A DNA stretch of 64,000 nt. Source: an uncultured Oscillospiraceae bacterium. Its GTDB lineage: Bacteria > Bacillota > Clostridia > Oscillospirales > Oscillospiraceae. The notes below the pieces were generated by a model. It was given only the letters and a program-made list of their open reading frames with translations, made no database searches and was not told the DNA's origin. Position numbers and translations under genes: made by a program. The stretch covers positions 48,650-112,649 of the forward strand of contig CAJUPW010000005.1 in assembly GCA_910588635.1 (NCBI GenBank). Reading direction: 5' to 3'. Shown piece after piece: positions 46,080 to 55,848 of this stretch (the first letter of the stretch is position 1; the number at the start of each line of letters is the position of its first letter).

Positions 46080-47252
46080 TTAAATCCTTGCCACGCCGGA
46101 CTTCCGGGCGGCCTCGGCCACGGCCTTGGCCACGGCGGGACCCACACGGAGATCAAAGGCCTGGGGGATGATGTAGTCGTCCCGCAGCTCCTCGTCGGAA
46201 ATCAGCCCGGCCAGGGCGTGGGCGGCGGCCAGCTTCATCTCCTCGTTGATATCGCTGGCCCGGACATCCAGCGCCCCCCGAAACAGCCCCGGAAAGGCCA
46301 GCACATTGTTGATCTGGTTGGGGTAGTCGCTGCGGCCGGTGGCCACCACCCGGGCCCCCCCGGCCTTTGCGTCGTCGGGGAATATCTCCGGGGTGGGGTT
46401 GGCGCAGGCAAAGACAATGGCGTCCTTGTTCATGGTAGACACCATCTCGGGGGTGACTAGGTTGGGAGCGGATACCCCGATAAACGCGTCGGCCCCTACC
46501 AGTATGTCGGCCAGCGTGCCCCGGCGTCTGTCCCGGTTGGTCACCTTGGCGATCTCCTGCTGGGCCCAGTTGAGTTGGCTGCAGCCCTTGTATACCGCGC
46601 CGAACTTGTCCACCAGAGTGATATCGGTAAAGCCGGCCAGAAGGAGCAGTTTGGTTATGGAGATGGCGGCGGAGCCGGCCCCGGAAAATACCACCCGGAC
46701 CTCCTCCTTCCTCTTCCCCACCACCCGCAAGGCGTTGGTCAGCCCGGCCAGGGCGATGATGGCGGTGCCGTGCTGGTCATCATGGAAAACAGGGATATCA
46801 CATTTTTCTTTCAGCTTCCGCTCGATCTCGAAGCACCGGGGAGCGGCGATGTCCTCCAGGTTGATCCCTCCAAAGGAGCCGGAGATATTGTACACCGTCT
46901 GGACAAATTCGTCCACATCCTTGGTTTTCACGCACAGGGGAAAGGCGTCCACCCCGCCGAAGGTCTTGAACAGCACGCACTTGCCCTCCATCACGGGCAT
47001 ACCGGCCTCAGGGCCGATGTCTCCCAGTCCCAAAACAGCGGAGCCGTCGGTAATAACGGCCACCAGATTGTGCCGGCGGGTGAGCTCATAGCTCTTGTCC
47101 GGGTTCTCCTGAATGGCCAGACAGGGCTGGGCCACTCCGGGGGTGTAGGCCAGGGCCAACGACTCCCTGTCGTTGGCGGGCACGGTGGCCACCACCTCAA
47201 TTTTACCCCTCCATTCGCTATGCAGCCGCAGGCTCTCCTTCGCGTAGTCCAT
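46080..47252 (-). CDS. NAD(P)-dependent malic enzyme
   Basis: 390 residues, the length of the short bacterial malic enzymes. The N-terminal catalytic domain has LALAYTPGVAQPC with the catalytic Tyr, VFHDDQHGTAI for metal and substrate binding, and the Rossmann fold starts VVFSGAGSAAISI. It decarboxylates malate to pyruvate. ATG 47252 has AAAGGGAG 9 nt upstream; upstream in-frame sequence is promoter and leader. It is monocistronic with its own promoter. Confidence 0.95.
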   Translation of the reverse strand: MDYAKESLRLHSEWRGKIEVVATVPANDRESLALAYTPGVAQPCLAIQENPDKSYELTRRHNLVAVITDGSAVLGLGDIGPEAGMPVMEGKCVLFKTFGGVDAFPLCVKTKDVDEFVQTVYNISGSFGGINLEDIAAPRCFEIERKLKEKCDIPVFHDDQHGTAIIALAGLTNALRVVGKRKEEVRVVFSGAGSAAISITKLLLLAGFTDITLVDKFGAVYKGCSQLNWAQQEIAKVTNRDRRRGTLADILVGADAFIGVSAPNLVTPEMVSTMNKDAIVFACANPTPEIFPDDAKAGGARVVATGRSDYPNQINNVLAFPGLFRGALDVRASDINEEMKLAAAHALAGLISDEELRDDYIIPQAFDLRVGPAVAKAVAEAARKSGVARI

Positions 47253-47301
47253 GGGTTTTTCTCCCTTTCCATTCAAATTCAGTATAGTTTCTGCCGTCCC
47301 T

Positions 47302-47329
47302 ATTATACTAAACTCCGGCAAAATCGCAA
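47302..47329 (-). promoter_or_regulatory. Promoter of the malic enzyme gene
   Basis: Minus strand TTGCGA (47324-47329), a 16-nt spacer and a perfect TATAAT (47302-47307). Confidence 0.72.
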
Positions 47330-47411
47330 CGGTTACTTTGTTTTTAACTGTTTTCTCGGCTTTTTCCTCACAAACTTCAGGTTTTTTATTCGTATTTTAT
47401 CGGTTTCGCCG

Positions 47412-47440
47412 TTGACGCTGCCGGATATTTCTGATAAAAT
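47412..47440 (+). promoter_or_regulatory. Sigma-A promoter of the SNF transporter
   Basis: TTGACG at 47412-47417, a 17-nt spacer and TAAAAT at 47435-47440. Confidence 0.78.
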
Positions 47441-47490
47441 GGCGGTTAACTGACATTTCAGTGTGAATAAATTGTAAACAGGAGGAAACT

Positions 47491-48927
47491 ATGGAACATC
47501 ATCATAGAGGACAGTGGGGCAGCAACCTGGGCTTCCTCATGGCCGCCGTGGGCTCCGCGGTGGGGCTGGGAAACATCTGGGCTTTTCCCTACAAAATGGG
47601 TGATAACGGCGGCTTCGCCTTTTTGGTCATTTACCTGATTCTGGCCGCCACGGTCGGCTTCAGCATTATGCTGTGCGAGCTGGCCATCGGCCGTCGGGCC
47701 GGACGCAGCGTGCTGGTAAGCTATCAGCAGGTGGGCAGCAAGATGGGCACCTTACTGGGGTTCCTGGCTATGCTCTCCCCCTTCCTGATCCTCAGCTTCT
47801 ACACCGTACTGGGTGCCTACTGCATGGAGTATATGTCTCTGAACCTGGCTGACCTGGCTTTCGGCGTGGCCGCTATGGCGGGCATGTCCGGCGGCGCCAC
47901 CTTTGAGACGATGCTCACCAACCAGTTCGGCTCCATCGCTTTCACCTTCCTTTTCATCTTTATCTGCTGCCTCATCATCCGGGGCGGCATCAAGGACGGC
48001 ATCGAGAAGTTCAACAAGATCGGTATGCCCGCCCTGTTTGTCATGCTGGTCATCGTCATCGCCCGGGCTGTCACCTTGCCCGGGGCTGGTGAGGGTCTGA
48101 ACTTCATGTTTGCCCCCAACTGGGAGCCTTTCACCTCGCTGGACGGTTTCCTGAAGGTCCTCTCCGCCGCCGGCGGGCAGATGTTCTTCTCACTGTCTCT
48201 GGCTATGGGCATCACCGTCACCTACGGCTCCTATCTCAGCAAGAAGGAGAGCCTGGTAAAAAACTCTCTGATTATCATCATCTCCGATACCATCGTGGCC
48301 ATCCTGGCCGGCATGGCCGTTCTGCCCGCAGCCTTTGCTCTGGGCGGCTCTGACTCCGCCAAGGCCGGCCCCAAGCTGCTGTTCATTACTCTCCAGGACG
48401 TGTTTAACGCCATGGGTCCCACCGGCCCCATCTTCGGCGTACTGTTCTACCTGCTGGTCATTCTGGCCGCCATTACCTCCGCCATCGCGCTGCTGGAGGT
48501 GCTGGCCACTTTCCTGTCTGACCGCATCGCACTGAAGGGCCACACCCCCGACCGGAAGAAGCTGGTTACAATTCTCTGTCTGGCGATCTTCGCCGAGGCC
48601 GCCCTGGTGGCTGCCGACGGCTTGGGCTCCAACGGTCTGTGGATTCCCTTCCACGAGACCGGGCGGAATCTGGGCGGCACCTGGCTGGACTTTATGGACT
48701 TCATCTCCGAAGGCGTGGCCATGCCTCTTGGCGCTCTGCTCATGTCCATCTGGATCGGCTGGTTTGTGGGTCCCAAGCTAATCCGGGATGAGGTGGAGCT
48801 GGAGGGCCATAAGATGAGCGGCGGACTGTATGGCTTCTTCAATTTCTGCGTCAGATTCATCGTTCCTCTGGCTATGGCCTTTATCCTTTACGGCATGGTC
48901 GCCGATTTCATCTCGATCCCCACCTGA
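47491..48927 (+). CDS. Sodium-dependent neurotransmitter:sodium symporter family transporter
   Basis: 478 residues with twelve helices (LeuT fold). AAVGSAVGLGNIWAFPYKMG in helix 1 holds the substrate and Na+ binding residues, and FFSLSLAMGITVTYGSYLSK helix 6 the unwound segment. Bacterial members import amino acids or related compounds with sodium. CAGGAGG precedes ATG 47491. It has its own promoter and a strong terminator, so it is monocistronic. Confidence 0.94.
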   Translation: MEHHHRGQWGSNLGFLMAAVGSAVGLGNIWAFPYKMGDNGGFAFLVIYLILAATVGFSIMLCELAIGRRAGRSVLVSYQQVGSKMGTLLGFLAMLSPFLILSFYTVLGAYCMEYMSLNLADLAFGVAAMAGMSGGATFETMLTNQFGSIAFTFLFIFICCLIIRGGIKDGIEKFNKIGMPALFVMLVIVIARAVTLPGAGEGLNFMFAPNWEPFTSLDGFLKVLSAAGGQMFFSLSLAMGITVTYGSYLSKKESLVKNSLIIIISDTIVAILAGMAVLPAAFALGGSDSAKAGPKLLFITLQDVFNAMGPTGPIFGVLFYLLVILAAITSAIALLEVLATFLSDRIALKGHTPDRKKLVTILCLAIFAEAALVAADGLGSNGLWIPFHETGRNLGGTWLDFMDFISEGVAMPLGALLMSIWIGWFVGPKLIRDEVELEGHKMSGGLYGFFNFCVRFIVPLAMAFILYGMVADFISIPT

Positions 48928-48938
48928 TAAAACACTTC

Positions 48939-48972
48939 GGGGCGCACAGCCAAGCTGTGCGCCCCGTTTTTT
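48939..48972. terminator. Strong bidirectional terminator
   Basis: A perfect 12-bp stem GGGGCGCACAGC/GCTGTGCGCCCC (48939-48950 and 48954-48965) with loop CAA and six T. It separates the SNF gene from the convergent recN operon end. Confidence 0.93.
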
Positions 48973-50656
48973 ACTTCTTAAGGTAGGCCTCCGCCTGCTC
49001 CAGCAGCTCCTCCGCGCTCCGGCGCAGCACGTCGGAGACGGCGGCTCCGCCGATGAGGCGGGCCAGCTCCTCCACTCTGCCTTGCCGGTCCAGCCGGTCT
49101 ACGTTGGTAAAGGTGCGCCCGTTCTTCTCCCCCTTCTCCACCGAGAAGTGGGTGTCCGCCATAGCGGCGATTTGGGGCAGGTGGGTGACGCACAGCACCT
49201 GCTTTCCCCGTGCCACATCGGCCATCTTCTCCGCCACCTTCTGGGCCGCCCGGCCGGACACGCCGGTGTCCACCTCGTCAAAAACCAGACTGCCGATGCC
49301 GTCGTCCTCGGCCAGCACGTTTTTCAGGGCCAGCATGATCCGGGCCAGCTCGCCGCCCGAGGCCACCTTCTGAATGGGCTTCAGCGCCTCTCCCAGGTTG
49401 GCGGACATGAGGAACTGCACCTGGTCCATGCCGGTGTCGTCCATGCTGTCCTGGCCGGGGCTGGGGGAAAACTCGGTGACAAACCGCACCTTGGGCATAT
49501 CCAGCTGGCGCAGCTCCTCCTGCACTCGTTTCTGCAGGTCGTCCGCCGCCTTTTTCCGGGCCTTGGACAGGGCTTCTCCCCTCTTTTGGGCCTCTTTTCT
49601 GGCCTTGTCCAGCTCCTTTTCCAGCCGCTGGATGGTATCGTCGGCGTCCTGAATCTGCTCCAGCTCCGCCTTGCACTGTTCCAGATAGTCCAACATATCG
49701 GCCACCGTAGGGCCGTATTTCTTTTTCAGGCGGTAGATCACGTCCAGCCGGCTCTCCAACCGGTCCAGCTCCTCCGGAGAGAAGTCAAACTCGTCGGCAA
49801 GGTCCCGTAGGGTCTCCGCCGCGTCGTCGGCGGCATAGCGCAGGCCCGTGAGCTTCTCTCCCAGCTCCTCCAGCTGGGGGCCCAGCCGTACCACGGAGCG
49901 GACGGCCCCCTCCGCCTCGCCGATCAGGTCACAGGCCCCCTGGCTATCCTCCCCGCCGGACAGGGCAAACCTGGCCTCCTGAAGGGCCTCCATCAGCTTG
50001 CCCGAGCTGCGCAGGAGCGTTTTCCGGGCGTCCAGCTCCTCGTCCTCTCCTGGCCTCAGCTCCGCGCGCTCCAGCTCCCTGATCTGATACTCCAGAGTGT
50101 CCACCCGCCGGGAACGCTCCGCCTCGTCCATCTCCAGCGCGGCGATTTTTTTTCGCAGGCCGGACAGAGAGCCGTAGGCCGTTTGGTAATCCTCCAACAG
50201 ACTGCCGGTCTTGCCGAAGCTGTCCAGATAGCCCAGGTGGCAGTCCGGGTCCAGCAGCTGCTGGCCGTCGTGCTGACCGTGGATATTGAGCAGCTGCCGG
50301 CCCAGCTCCCGGAGCTGAGCTACCGTCAGCGGCCGGCCGTTCACCCGGCACACATTGCGCCCGTCCCCCTGAATCTCCCGTTGGAGCATCAGCTCCTCCC
50401 CGTCGAGAGGAAACCCTTTGTCCTCCAGCCACTGTAAAGGGAGACTGCCTGTAAACACTGCGTTCACCAGCGCCGACTTGGCCCCGGTGCGGATCAGCTC
50501 CCGGCTGGTCCGCTCCCCCAGCACAGCGCTGATGGCGTCGATGACAATGGATTTGCCCGCGCCCGTCTCGCCGGTGAGAACATTGAAGCCTCCGTCAAAG
50601 CTGATATCCGCCGACTCAATAATGGCGATATTCTCAATGTGAAGCAGGGAAAGCAT
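48971..50656 (-). CDS. recN: DNA repair protein RecN
   Basis: 561 residues of SMC-like architecture. Walker A GETGAGKS is near residue 30, a long coiled coil fills the middle (about 155-365), and the ABC signature KVASGGELARIMLA and Walker B GSLVFDEVDTG are in the C-terminal head. It acts early in double-strand break repair. It is the last gene of the nusB-dxs-recN operon, 21 nt after argR. Confidence 0.96.
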   Translation of the reverse strand: MLSLLHIENIAIIESADISFDGGFNVLTGETGAGKSIVIDAISAVLGERTSRELIRTGAKSALVNAVFTGSLPLQWLEDKGFPLDGEELMLQREIQGDGRNVCRVNGRPLTVAQLRELGRQLLNIHGQHDGQQLLDPDCHLGYLDSFGKTGSLLEDYQTAYGSLSGLRKKIAALEMDEAERSRRVDTLEYQIRELERAELRPGEDEELDARKTLLRSSGKLMEALQEARFALSGGEDSQGACDLIGEAEGAVRSVVRLGPQLEELGEKLTGLRYAADDAAETLRDLADEFDFSPEELDRLESRLDVIYRLKKKYGPTVADMLDYLEQCKAELEQIQDADDTIQRLEKELDKARKEAQKRGEALSKARKKAADDLQKRVQEELRQLDMPKVRFVTEFSPSPGQDSMDDTGMDQVQFLMSANLGEALKPIQKVASGGELARIMLALKNVLAEDDGIGSLVFDEVDTGVSGRAAQKVAEKMADVARGKQVLCVTHLPQIAAMADTHFSVEKGEKNGRTFTNVDRLDRQGRVEELARLIGGAAVSDVLRRSAEELLEQAEAYLKK

Positions 50657-50677
50657 CGCCCTCCCCTCCTGTTCTGT

Positions 50678-51130
50678 CTATTTTAGCAGCTTGTGGACCT
50701 CGCCGCTGAACTGCTGGGCCAGGGCGCTGTCCCGCATGATGAGGATGCCGGTATCGTCGCCGGCCAGGCTGCCCACCATACCGTCAATATCCATGCTGTC
50801 CAGGGCGGAGCAGGCGGCGGAGGCCAGGCCGGGCATGGTGCGCACCACCACGATATTCTGGGCCACGTCCACCGAGACCACGCCCTCCTTAAAGATGTTG
50901 CGCAGACGGACGTCAAAAGCCGATGGGAGCTTTCGCTCCGATACGGCGTACCGATACCCACCCGAACTGGTAAGCTCCTTCACCAGCCGAAGGTCCTTAA
51001 TGTCCCGGGAGATGGTGGCCTGGGTAGTGGAAAAACCTCTGGCCCGCAGCGCCTCCAGAAGCTGCTCCTGAGTGTCGATATCCTGTTCCTGAATAATATT
51101 CAAAATCTCACGCTGTCGGATGTTCTTCAT
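50678..51130 (-). CDS. argR: Arginine repressor
   Basis: 150 residues. The winged-helix domain contains QLLEALRARGFSTTQATISRDI, and the C-terminal hexamerisation/arginine-binding domain contains GDDTGILIM with the acidic pair. It represses arginine biosynthesis and activates catabolism when arginine is bound. ATG 51130 overlaps the end of nadK by 4 nt. argR-recN adjacency is conserved in Firmicutes. Confidence 0.95.
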   Translation of the reverse strand: MKNIRQREILNIIQEQDIDTQEQLLEALRARGFSTTQATISRDIKDLRLVKELTSSGGYRYAVSERKLPSAFDVRLRNIFKEGVVSVDVAQNIVVVRTMPGLASAACSALDSMDIDGMVGSLAGDDTGILIMRDSALAQQFSGEVHKLLK

Positions 51131-51999
51131 GGAAGCAGTCCTCCCAGTTTTTGATTGATGACCTGATAAAAACTGCGGTTTGCCAGGCGCACAAGCTGAG
51201 TCGAACGCGCCCCCTGGTTGATCTCCACCCGGTCGCTGCCGGTCAGGCGGACGGCCTTGCCGCCGTCAACTGACAAGTATAAATACTTGCGGTTCCCTCT
51301 GGGGAGCTGGACAGTAACCACACGCTCCGGAGCCAGCACCATGGCCCGGGCAGCCAGCTGGTGGGCGCACACCGGGGTGACAATGATGCTTTTGGAGGTT
51401 GGCTCCACGATGGGTCCGCCCGCCGACATGGAGTAAGCGGTGGAGCCGGTTGGGGTGGCTACAATAACGCCGTCACCTGTAAGGCCAGTTATCTTTACAC
51501 GGTCTGCCAGCACCTCCATCTCGGCCACCCGGGCCATGGAGCCCTTGGAGATGACCGCGTCGTTCAGGGCGGAGTCCTCATAGATGACTTTGCTCCCACG
51601 AAGCACCCGGACATCCAGCATCATCCGCTCCTCCACCGAGTACATTCCGTGGGCCAGCGGGGTCAGCAAAGGCAGCTCGCCCCGTTCCAGCTCCGCCATA
51701 AAGCCCACGCTCCCAGTGTTGACGCCCAGAATGGGCACACCGCACAGGGTGGCGTCCCGGGCGGCGTGAAGGATGGTGCCGTCGCCGCCGAAGCAGATCA
51801 GCAGGTCAGCGGTGGGCAGCTCCTTTTCCAACAGAGACAGTGGGACCTGACGGGGCAGCTCCAGCCGGTCCCCCTTCTTGGGCTGAAAAGGCAGACACAG
51901 CACGGTTTGGGCGCCGGCGTGTTCCAGTATCCGCCTGGCCTCCAGGGCCACCCGCATCCCTTTGTCCCGGTAGGGGTTAGAGCTGAGTACGATCTTCAT
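51127..51999 (-). CDS. nadK: NAD kinase
   Basis: 290 residues from ATG 51999. The GGDGTILHAAR motif at about 68-78 and the conserved GVNTGSVGFMAE and TGDGVIVATPTGSTAYSMSA stretches identify ATP-NAD kinase, which makes NADP+. GGAAGGAG lies upstream within the tlyA 3' end (4-nt overlap). Confidence 0.95.
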   Translation of the reverse strand: MKIVLSSNPYRDKGMRVALEARRILEHAGAQTVLCLPFQPKKGDRLELPRQVPLSLLEKELPTADLLICFGGDGTILHAARDATLCGVPILGVNTGSVGFMAELERGELPLLTPLAHGMYSVEERMMLDVRVLRGSKVIYEDSALNDAVISKGSMARVAEMEVLADRVKITGLTGDGVIVATPTGSTAYSMSAGGPIVEPTSKSIIVTPVCAHQLAARAMVLAPERVVTVQLPRGNRKYLYLSVDGGKAVRLTGSDRVEINQGARSTQLVRLANRSFYQVINQKLGGLLP

Positions 52000-52808
52000 T
52001 CCTGCTTCTCCTTCCAAACACTGTGGGACTGCTCCACCAGATCGCTCAAGTCCCCCGTGTACACGGGACCCTCCCCCGCCTGAAGATACCCTAAATATTC
52101 AATGTTGCCCTCCGGACCCTTGATGGGTGAAAAGGTAAGGTCTCTCACCGTAAATCCCGCCTGAGCGGCGTGGTCCAGAAAACGCTCCAGCACCTCCAAG
52201 TGAACAGCTGGGTCCCGGACCACTCCCTTTTTGCCCACCTTGTCTTTACCAGCCTCAAACTGGGGCTTGACCAGACACACGGCCTGGCCGTCGTCCTTCA
52301 CCAGCGGCCTCAGGGCCGGCAGAATCAGGCTGAGGGAGATAAAGGACACGTCCACAGAGAAGAAATCCAGCTCCTCCGGAATCTGTTCCCTGGTGAGATA
52401 CCGGGCGTTGGTTCGCTCCATACACACTACCTGGGGATGGGTGCGCAGCTTCCAGTCCAACTGGTTGTAGCCCACATCCACGGCGTACACCAGCTTTGCC
52501 CCATTCTGGAGCATACAGTCGGTAAAGCCGCCGGTAGAGGCCCCGATATCGGCGCAGACCTTATCCTCCAGGCGGATGGGCCACAGCCCCATGGCCTTCT
52601 CCAGCTTCAGGCCGCCCCGGCTCACATAGCGCAAGAGGCGCTTGGTCCGCACCTCCACCGTGTCGTCCTCTCCCAGGCCAGCTCCCGCCTTCAATTGTTT
52701 CTGGCCGTTGACATAGACCTCGCCGGCCATAATGAGGGCTTGGGCCTTCTGCCGGCTGTCAGCCAAACCCAGCTCGGTCATCACGATATCAAGCCTCTGT
52801 CTGGCCAC
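51996..52808 (-). CDS. tlyA: TlyA family rRNA 2'-O-methyltransferase
   Basis: 270 residues. An N-terminal S4 domain (RLDIVMTELGLADSRQKAQA) is followed by a SAM-dependent FtsJ-like methyltransferase domain (VCADIGASTGGFTDCML) and the conserved LVKPQFEAGK. In other bacteria TlyA methylates 16S and 23S rRNA; the haemolysin name is historical. GTG 52808 lies 7 nt after GGAGGTG and inside the 3' end of dxs (20-nt overlap). Confidence 0.92.
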   Translation of the reverse strand: MARQRLDIVMTELGLADSRQKAQALIMAGEVYVNGQKQLKAGAGLGEDDTVEVRTKRLLRYVSRGGLKLEKAMGLWPIRLEDKVCADIGASTGGFTDCMLQNGAKLVYAVDVGYNQLDWKLRTHPQVVCMERTNARYLTREQIPEELDFFSVDVSFISLSLILPALRPLVKDDGQAVCLVKPQFEAGKDKVGKKGVVRDPAVHLEVLERFLDHAAQAGFTVRDLTFSPIKGPEGNIEYLGYLQAGEGPVYTGDLSDLVEQSHSVWKEKQE

Positions 52809-54645
52809 GGCCCAGCACCTCCAGCGCTTTTTTAAAGATACCCGCCCCATCCAGAGACAGGTCCTGTTTCAGCAGTCCGACCGCCCCGTGGGGGATAAGG
52901 CCCTCGCCGCAGTTGACAAGGGCCACCCTGGCGGGCAGACCGGCCTCCTCCAGCCGGGCGGCCAGCCTCTGGCCCACGCCGCCCCGGGCCGCCTGTTCCT
53001 CGGCGACCAGCAGCACCCCCGTCTTGCGGACGGAGAGTTCAACCATATCCGGGATAAGCGGCGTAATCTGGTTCAACTTGACTACCTCGGCCTGGATTCC
53101 ACGCTGCTCCAGCAGGTCAGCGGCCTCCAAAACGCAGTTGATTTCTGTGCCGTAGCCTGCCAGGGTGATATCGCCGCCCCAGCGCAGGATGACCGAGGGG
53201 GCCTCGCCTCCCGTCCCCGTGTAGCCGCCCTCGCCGCCCCGGGGGTAGCGTACAGCTACCGGACCCTCGATCCGGAACAAGGCCCGTTCCAGCATGACCT
53301 CCAGCTCAGCGAAGCTGGCGGGGGCCAGTACCGTCATGTTGGGCACGGTATCCAGAAATGCGGCGTCAAAAAGGCCGTGGTGGGTCTCGCCATCGTCCCC
53401 CACCAGCCCGGCCCGGTCCACCCCCAGCACCACATGGAGGTTGTCAATCGCCATGTCGTGAATCAGCATGTCGTAGGAGCGCTGGAGAAAGGTGGAGTAC
53501 ACCGCAAACACAGGGATCGCCCCCTGTTTTGCCATTCCTGCGGCCATGGAGGCGGCACAGCCCTCGGCAATGCCCACGTCAAAGAAGCGGTCCGGGAACT
53601 TCCCGGCAAACTTCTCCAGCCCCGTTCCCCCGGTCATGGCGGCGGTAATGGCGCACACCCGCCTGTCCCGATCTGCCAGCCGGGTCAGGGTCCGGCCAAA
53701 GACGGCGGAAAAATTCTCTCCCGGCTCCCGTGTCAACTTGCCGGTGAGGGGATCAAAGGGAGCCACGCCGTGGAAGGCGTCCGGGTTCTCCTCGGCGGGC
53801 AGAAAGCCCTTGCCCTTTACCGTCTTGATATGGAGCAGCACCGGCTCGTCGATCTCCCTGGCGTACCGCAGCAGTCTGGTCAGGAAGGGCAGGTTGTGAC
53901 CGTCCACCGGCCCAAGGTAGCGGAAGCCCATGTCCTCGAACATACTGCAAGGCAGCAGGAACTGCTTCAACGCCTGCTTTACCCGGTGAGTGACCCGATA
54001 GACCGCCCGGCCGGGGGCGGTAGCATTCATGATACGGCGGTAGTGCTTTTTAAAGGTGAGATACTGGGGCTTAAGCCGCTGTCTGGCCAGGTGCTCCGCC
54101 ACGCCGCCCACGTTGGGGGTGATGGACATACCGTTGTCGTTGAGGATGACCAGCAGCTGCCGGCCGCACTCCCCCGCGTTGGACAGCCCCTCGTAGGCCA
54201 GCCCGCCGGTGAGGGCGCCGTCGCCGATGAGGGCGATCACCCTGTAGTCCTCTCCCAGCATGTCCCTGGCCCGAGCCATCCCCAGGGCCACCGCCACCGA
54301 GTTGGAGGCGTGTCCGGCGATAAAGGCGTCGTGGACGCTCTCGTTGGGCTTGGGGAAGCCGGCCACGCCGCCATACCGGCGCAAAGTGTCCAGAGTCCGC
54401 CCGGTGATGAGCTTGTGGGCATAGCACTGGTGGCCCACGTCAAAGACCAGCCGGTCCACCGAGGTGTCGAACACCCGGTGAAGGGCCACTGTCAGCTCCA
54501 CCGCCCCCAGGTTGGAGGCCAGATGCCCGCCGGTCTTGGACACGTCCTCCACCTGCTCCCGGCGCAGCCAGGCGCACAAAGCCTCTCCTTCCTGATCAGT
54601 CAGGCGGAAGAGGATGGGTTGATTTTTTTCATCGGGCACAATCAA
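52789..54645 (-). CDS. dxs: 1-deoxy-D-xylulose-5-phosphate synthase
   Basis: 618 residues. The thiamine-diphosphate motif GDGALTGG with its downstream asparagine (LNDNGMSI) is at about 135-165, the transketolase core contains RAGLVGDDGETHHG, and a C-terminal domain follows. It is the first enzyme of the MEP isoprenoid pathway and supplies IspA next to it. The TTG start at 54645 has GGGAGG 9 nt upstream. Confidence 0.96.
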   Translation of the reverse strand: MIVPDEKNQPILFRLTDQEGEALCAWLRREQVEDVSKTGGHLASNLGAVELTVALHRVFDTSVDRLVFDVGHQCYAHKLITGRTLDTLRRYGGVAGFPKPNESVHDAFIAGHASNSVAVALGMARARDMLGEDYRVIALIGDGALTGGLAYEGLSNAGECGRQLLVILNDNGMSITPNVGGVAEHLARQRLKPQYLTFKKHYRRIMNATAPGRAVYRVTHRVKQALKQFLLPCSMFEDMGFRYLGPVDGHNLPFLTRLLRYAREIDEPVLLHIKTVKGKGFLPAEENPDAFHGVAPFDPLTGKLTREPGENFSAVFGRTLTRLADRDRRVCAITAAMTGGTGLEKFAGKFPDRFFDVGIAEGCAASMAAGMAKQGAIPVFAVYSTFLQRSYDMLIHDMAIDNLHVVLGVDRAGLVGDDGETHHGLFDAAFLDTVPNMTVLAPASFAELEVMLERALFRIEGPVAVRYPRGGEGGYTGTGGEAPSVILRWGGDITLAGYGTEINCVLEAADLLEQRGIQAEVVKLNQITPLIPDMVELSVRKTGVLLVAEEQAARGGVGQRLAARLEEAGLPARVALVNCGEGLIPHGAVGLLKQDLSLDGAGIFKKALEVLGRGQTEA

Positions 54646-54716
54646 AACACAATTCCTCCCGGAAATCTGGACTTAGAACCTGCATTTACAATCCTTAAGC
54701 ACTGTCTGTCAAGTTC

Positions 54717-55604
54717 TTATTTTGTCCGCTGGGCCAAAGATTTCGCCAGCCAAATGTGGAACTCAGGCTGAGCGAAGCCGTCCACCGCCCTGGCGGCTCG
54801 CCGGGTCAGCTCCTCCACCAGGGCGGCGCAGCCCTCCAGCCCCAGAGCGGTGACATAGGTGCTCTTCTCGTTGACCCGGTCGGAGCCCACCGGCTTGCCC
54901 AGCTCCGACTGGGAGCTGATGACATCCAGCATATCGTCCCGTACCTGGAAGGCCTGGCCCAGAGCCTGGGCGTAGTCCCGCACCCTGGCCCGCTGTTCCG
55001 GGGTTCCGCCGGCGGCGATACAGCCCAGCTCGGCGGCGGAGGAGATGAGCGCTCCTGTCTTTAATCTCTGGAGCAGCTCTAGCTCCTCCCGGCCCAAGGT
55101 CTTGCCCTCCCCGGCCATATCCAGAGCCTGCCCCCCCACCATACCGGCGGAGCCGGCGGCGCGGGACAGACAGCCTACCGCCTCCACAATCCGCTCAGCG
55201 GGCAGGTGGGCTCTGGTCAGCTGCTCAAAGGCGGCGGTGAGCAAGGCGTCCCCCGCCAGAATGGCGGTGGCCTCCCCGTAAACGATGTGGTTGGTGGGCC
55301 GGCCCCGGCGCAGGCCGTCGTTGTCCATGGCGGGCAGGTCGTCGTGAATCAGAGAGTAGGTGTGGACCATCTCCACCCCACAGGCGAAAGGCAGCGCCGC
55401 CTCTGGGTCTCCGCCGCACAGGCGGCAGGTCTCCAAGGTGAGGATCGGGCGGATGCGCTTGCCTCCGGCCAAAAGGGAGTACTCCATGGCCTCCTGCAGG
55501 TCGGCGTGGCGGGCCTCCGCAGCAAACACGCGGGCCAGACACTCCTCAATCAGAGCCCGGTCCTGGGCCGTTCTATCTGTAAAGTTATTTTCCATGTCAG
55601 CCAT
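54717..55604 (-). CDS. ispA: Farnesyl diphosphate synthase (polyprenyl synthetase)
   Basis: 295 residues. The first aspartate-rich motif is HDDLPAMDND at about 88-97 with the short-chain pattern, and the second is RDDMLDVISS near 225. GGKRIRPIL is the IPP-binding segment. It makes C15 prenyl diphosphate for UppP-dependent lipid carriers and quinones. It overlaps xseB by 8 nt, as is usual. Confidence 0.95.
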   Translation of the reverse strand: MADMENNFTDRTAQDRALIEECLARVFAAEARHADLQEAMEYSLLAGGKRIRPILTLETCRLCGGDPEAALPFACGVEMVHTYSLIHDDLPAMDNDGLRRGRPTNHIVYGEATAILAGDALLTAAFEQLTRAHLPAERIVEAVGCLSRAAGSAGMVGGQALDMAGEGKTLGREELELLQRLKTGALISSAAELGCIAAGGTPEQRARVRDYAQALGQAFQVRDDMLDVISSQSELGKPVGSDRVNEKSTYVTALGLEGCAALVEELTRRAARAVDGFAQPEFHIWLAKSLAQRTK

Positions 55605-55833
55605 CCCCCCCGAAGGGTTCCTCCATAATCTCTCCGTCTCTCCCGGCGGTAAGCAGGCTCACCTTCTGCTCCGCCTCATCCAGCTGTCTGGTGCACTCCC
55701 GCAGCAGCTTGGCCCCCTCCTCGAACAGGCCCATTGCCTGCTCCAGCGGGGCGTCCCCCTTTTCCAACAGGGAGACAATTTCCTCCAGCCGGGCCATAGA
55801 GCCCTCAAAATCCAGCTTCTTCTTTGCGGCCAT
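55597..55833 (-). CDS. xseB: Exodeoxyribonuclease VII small subunit
   Basis: 78 residues, helical. The conserved FEGSMARLEEIVSLLEKGD and LEQAMGLFEEGAKLL motifs are present. It pairs with XseA to form exonuclease VII. It lies 15 nt after xseA and overlaps ispA. Confidence 0.95.
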   Translation of the reverse strand: MAAKKKLDFEGSMARLEEIVSLLEKGDAPLEQAMGLFEEGAKLLRECTRQLDEAEQKVSLLTAGRDGEIMEEPFGGDG

Positions 55834-55848
55834 TGGCGTTCTCCTTTT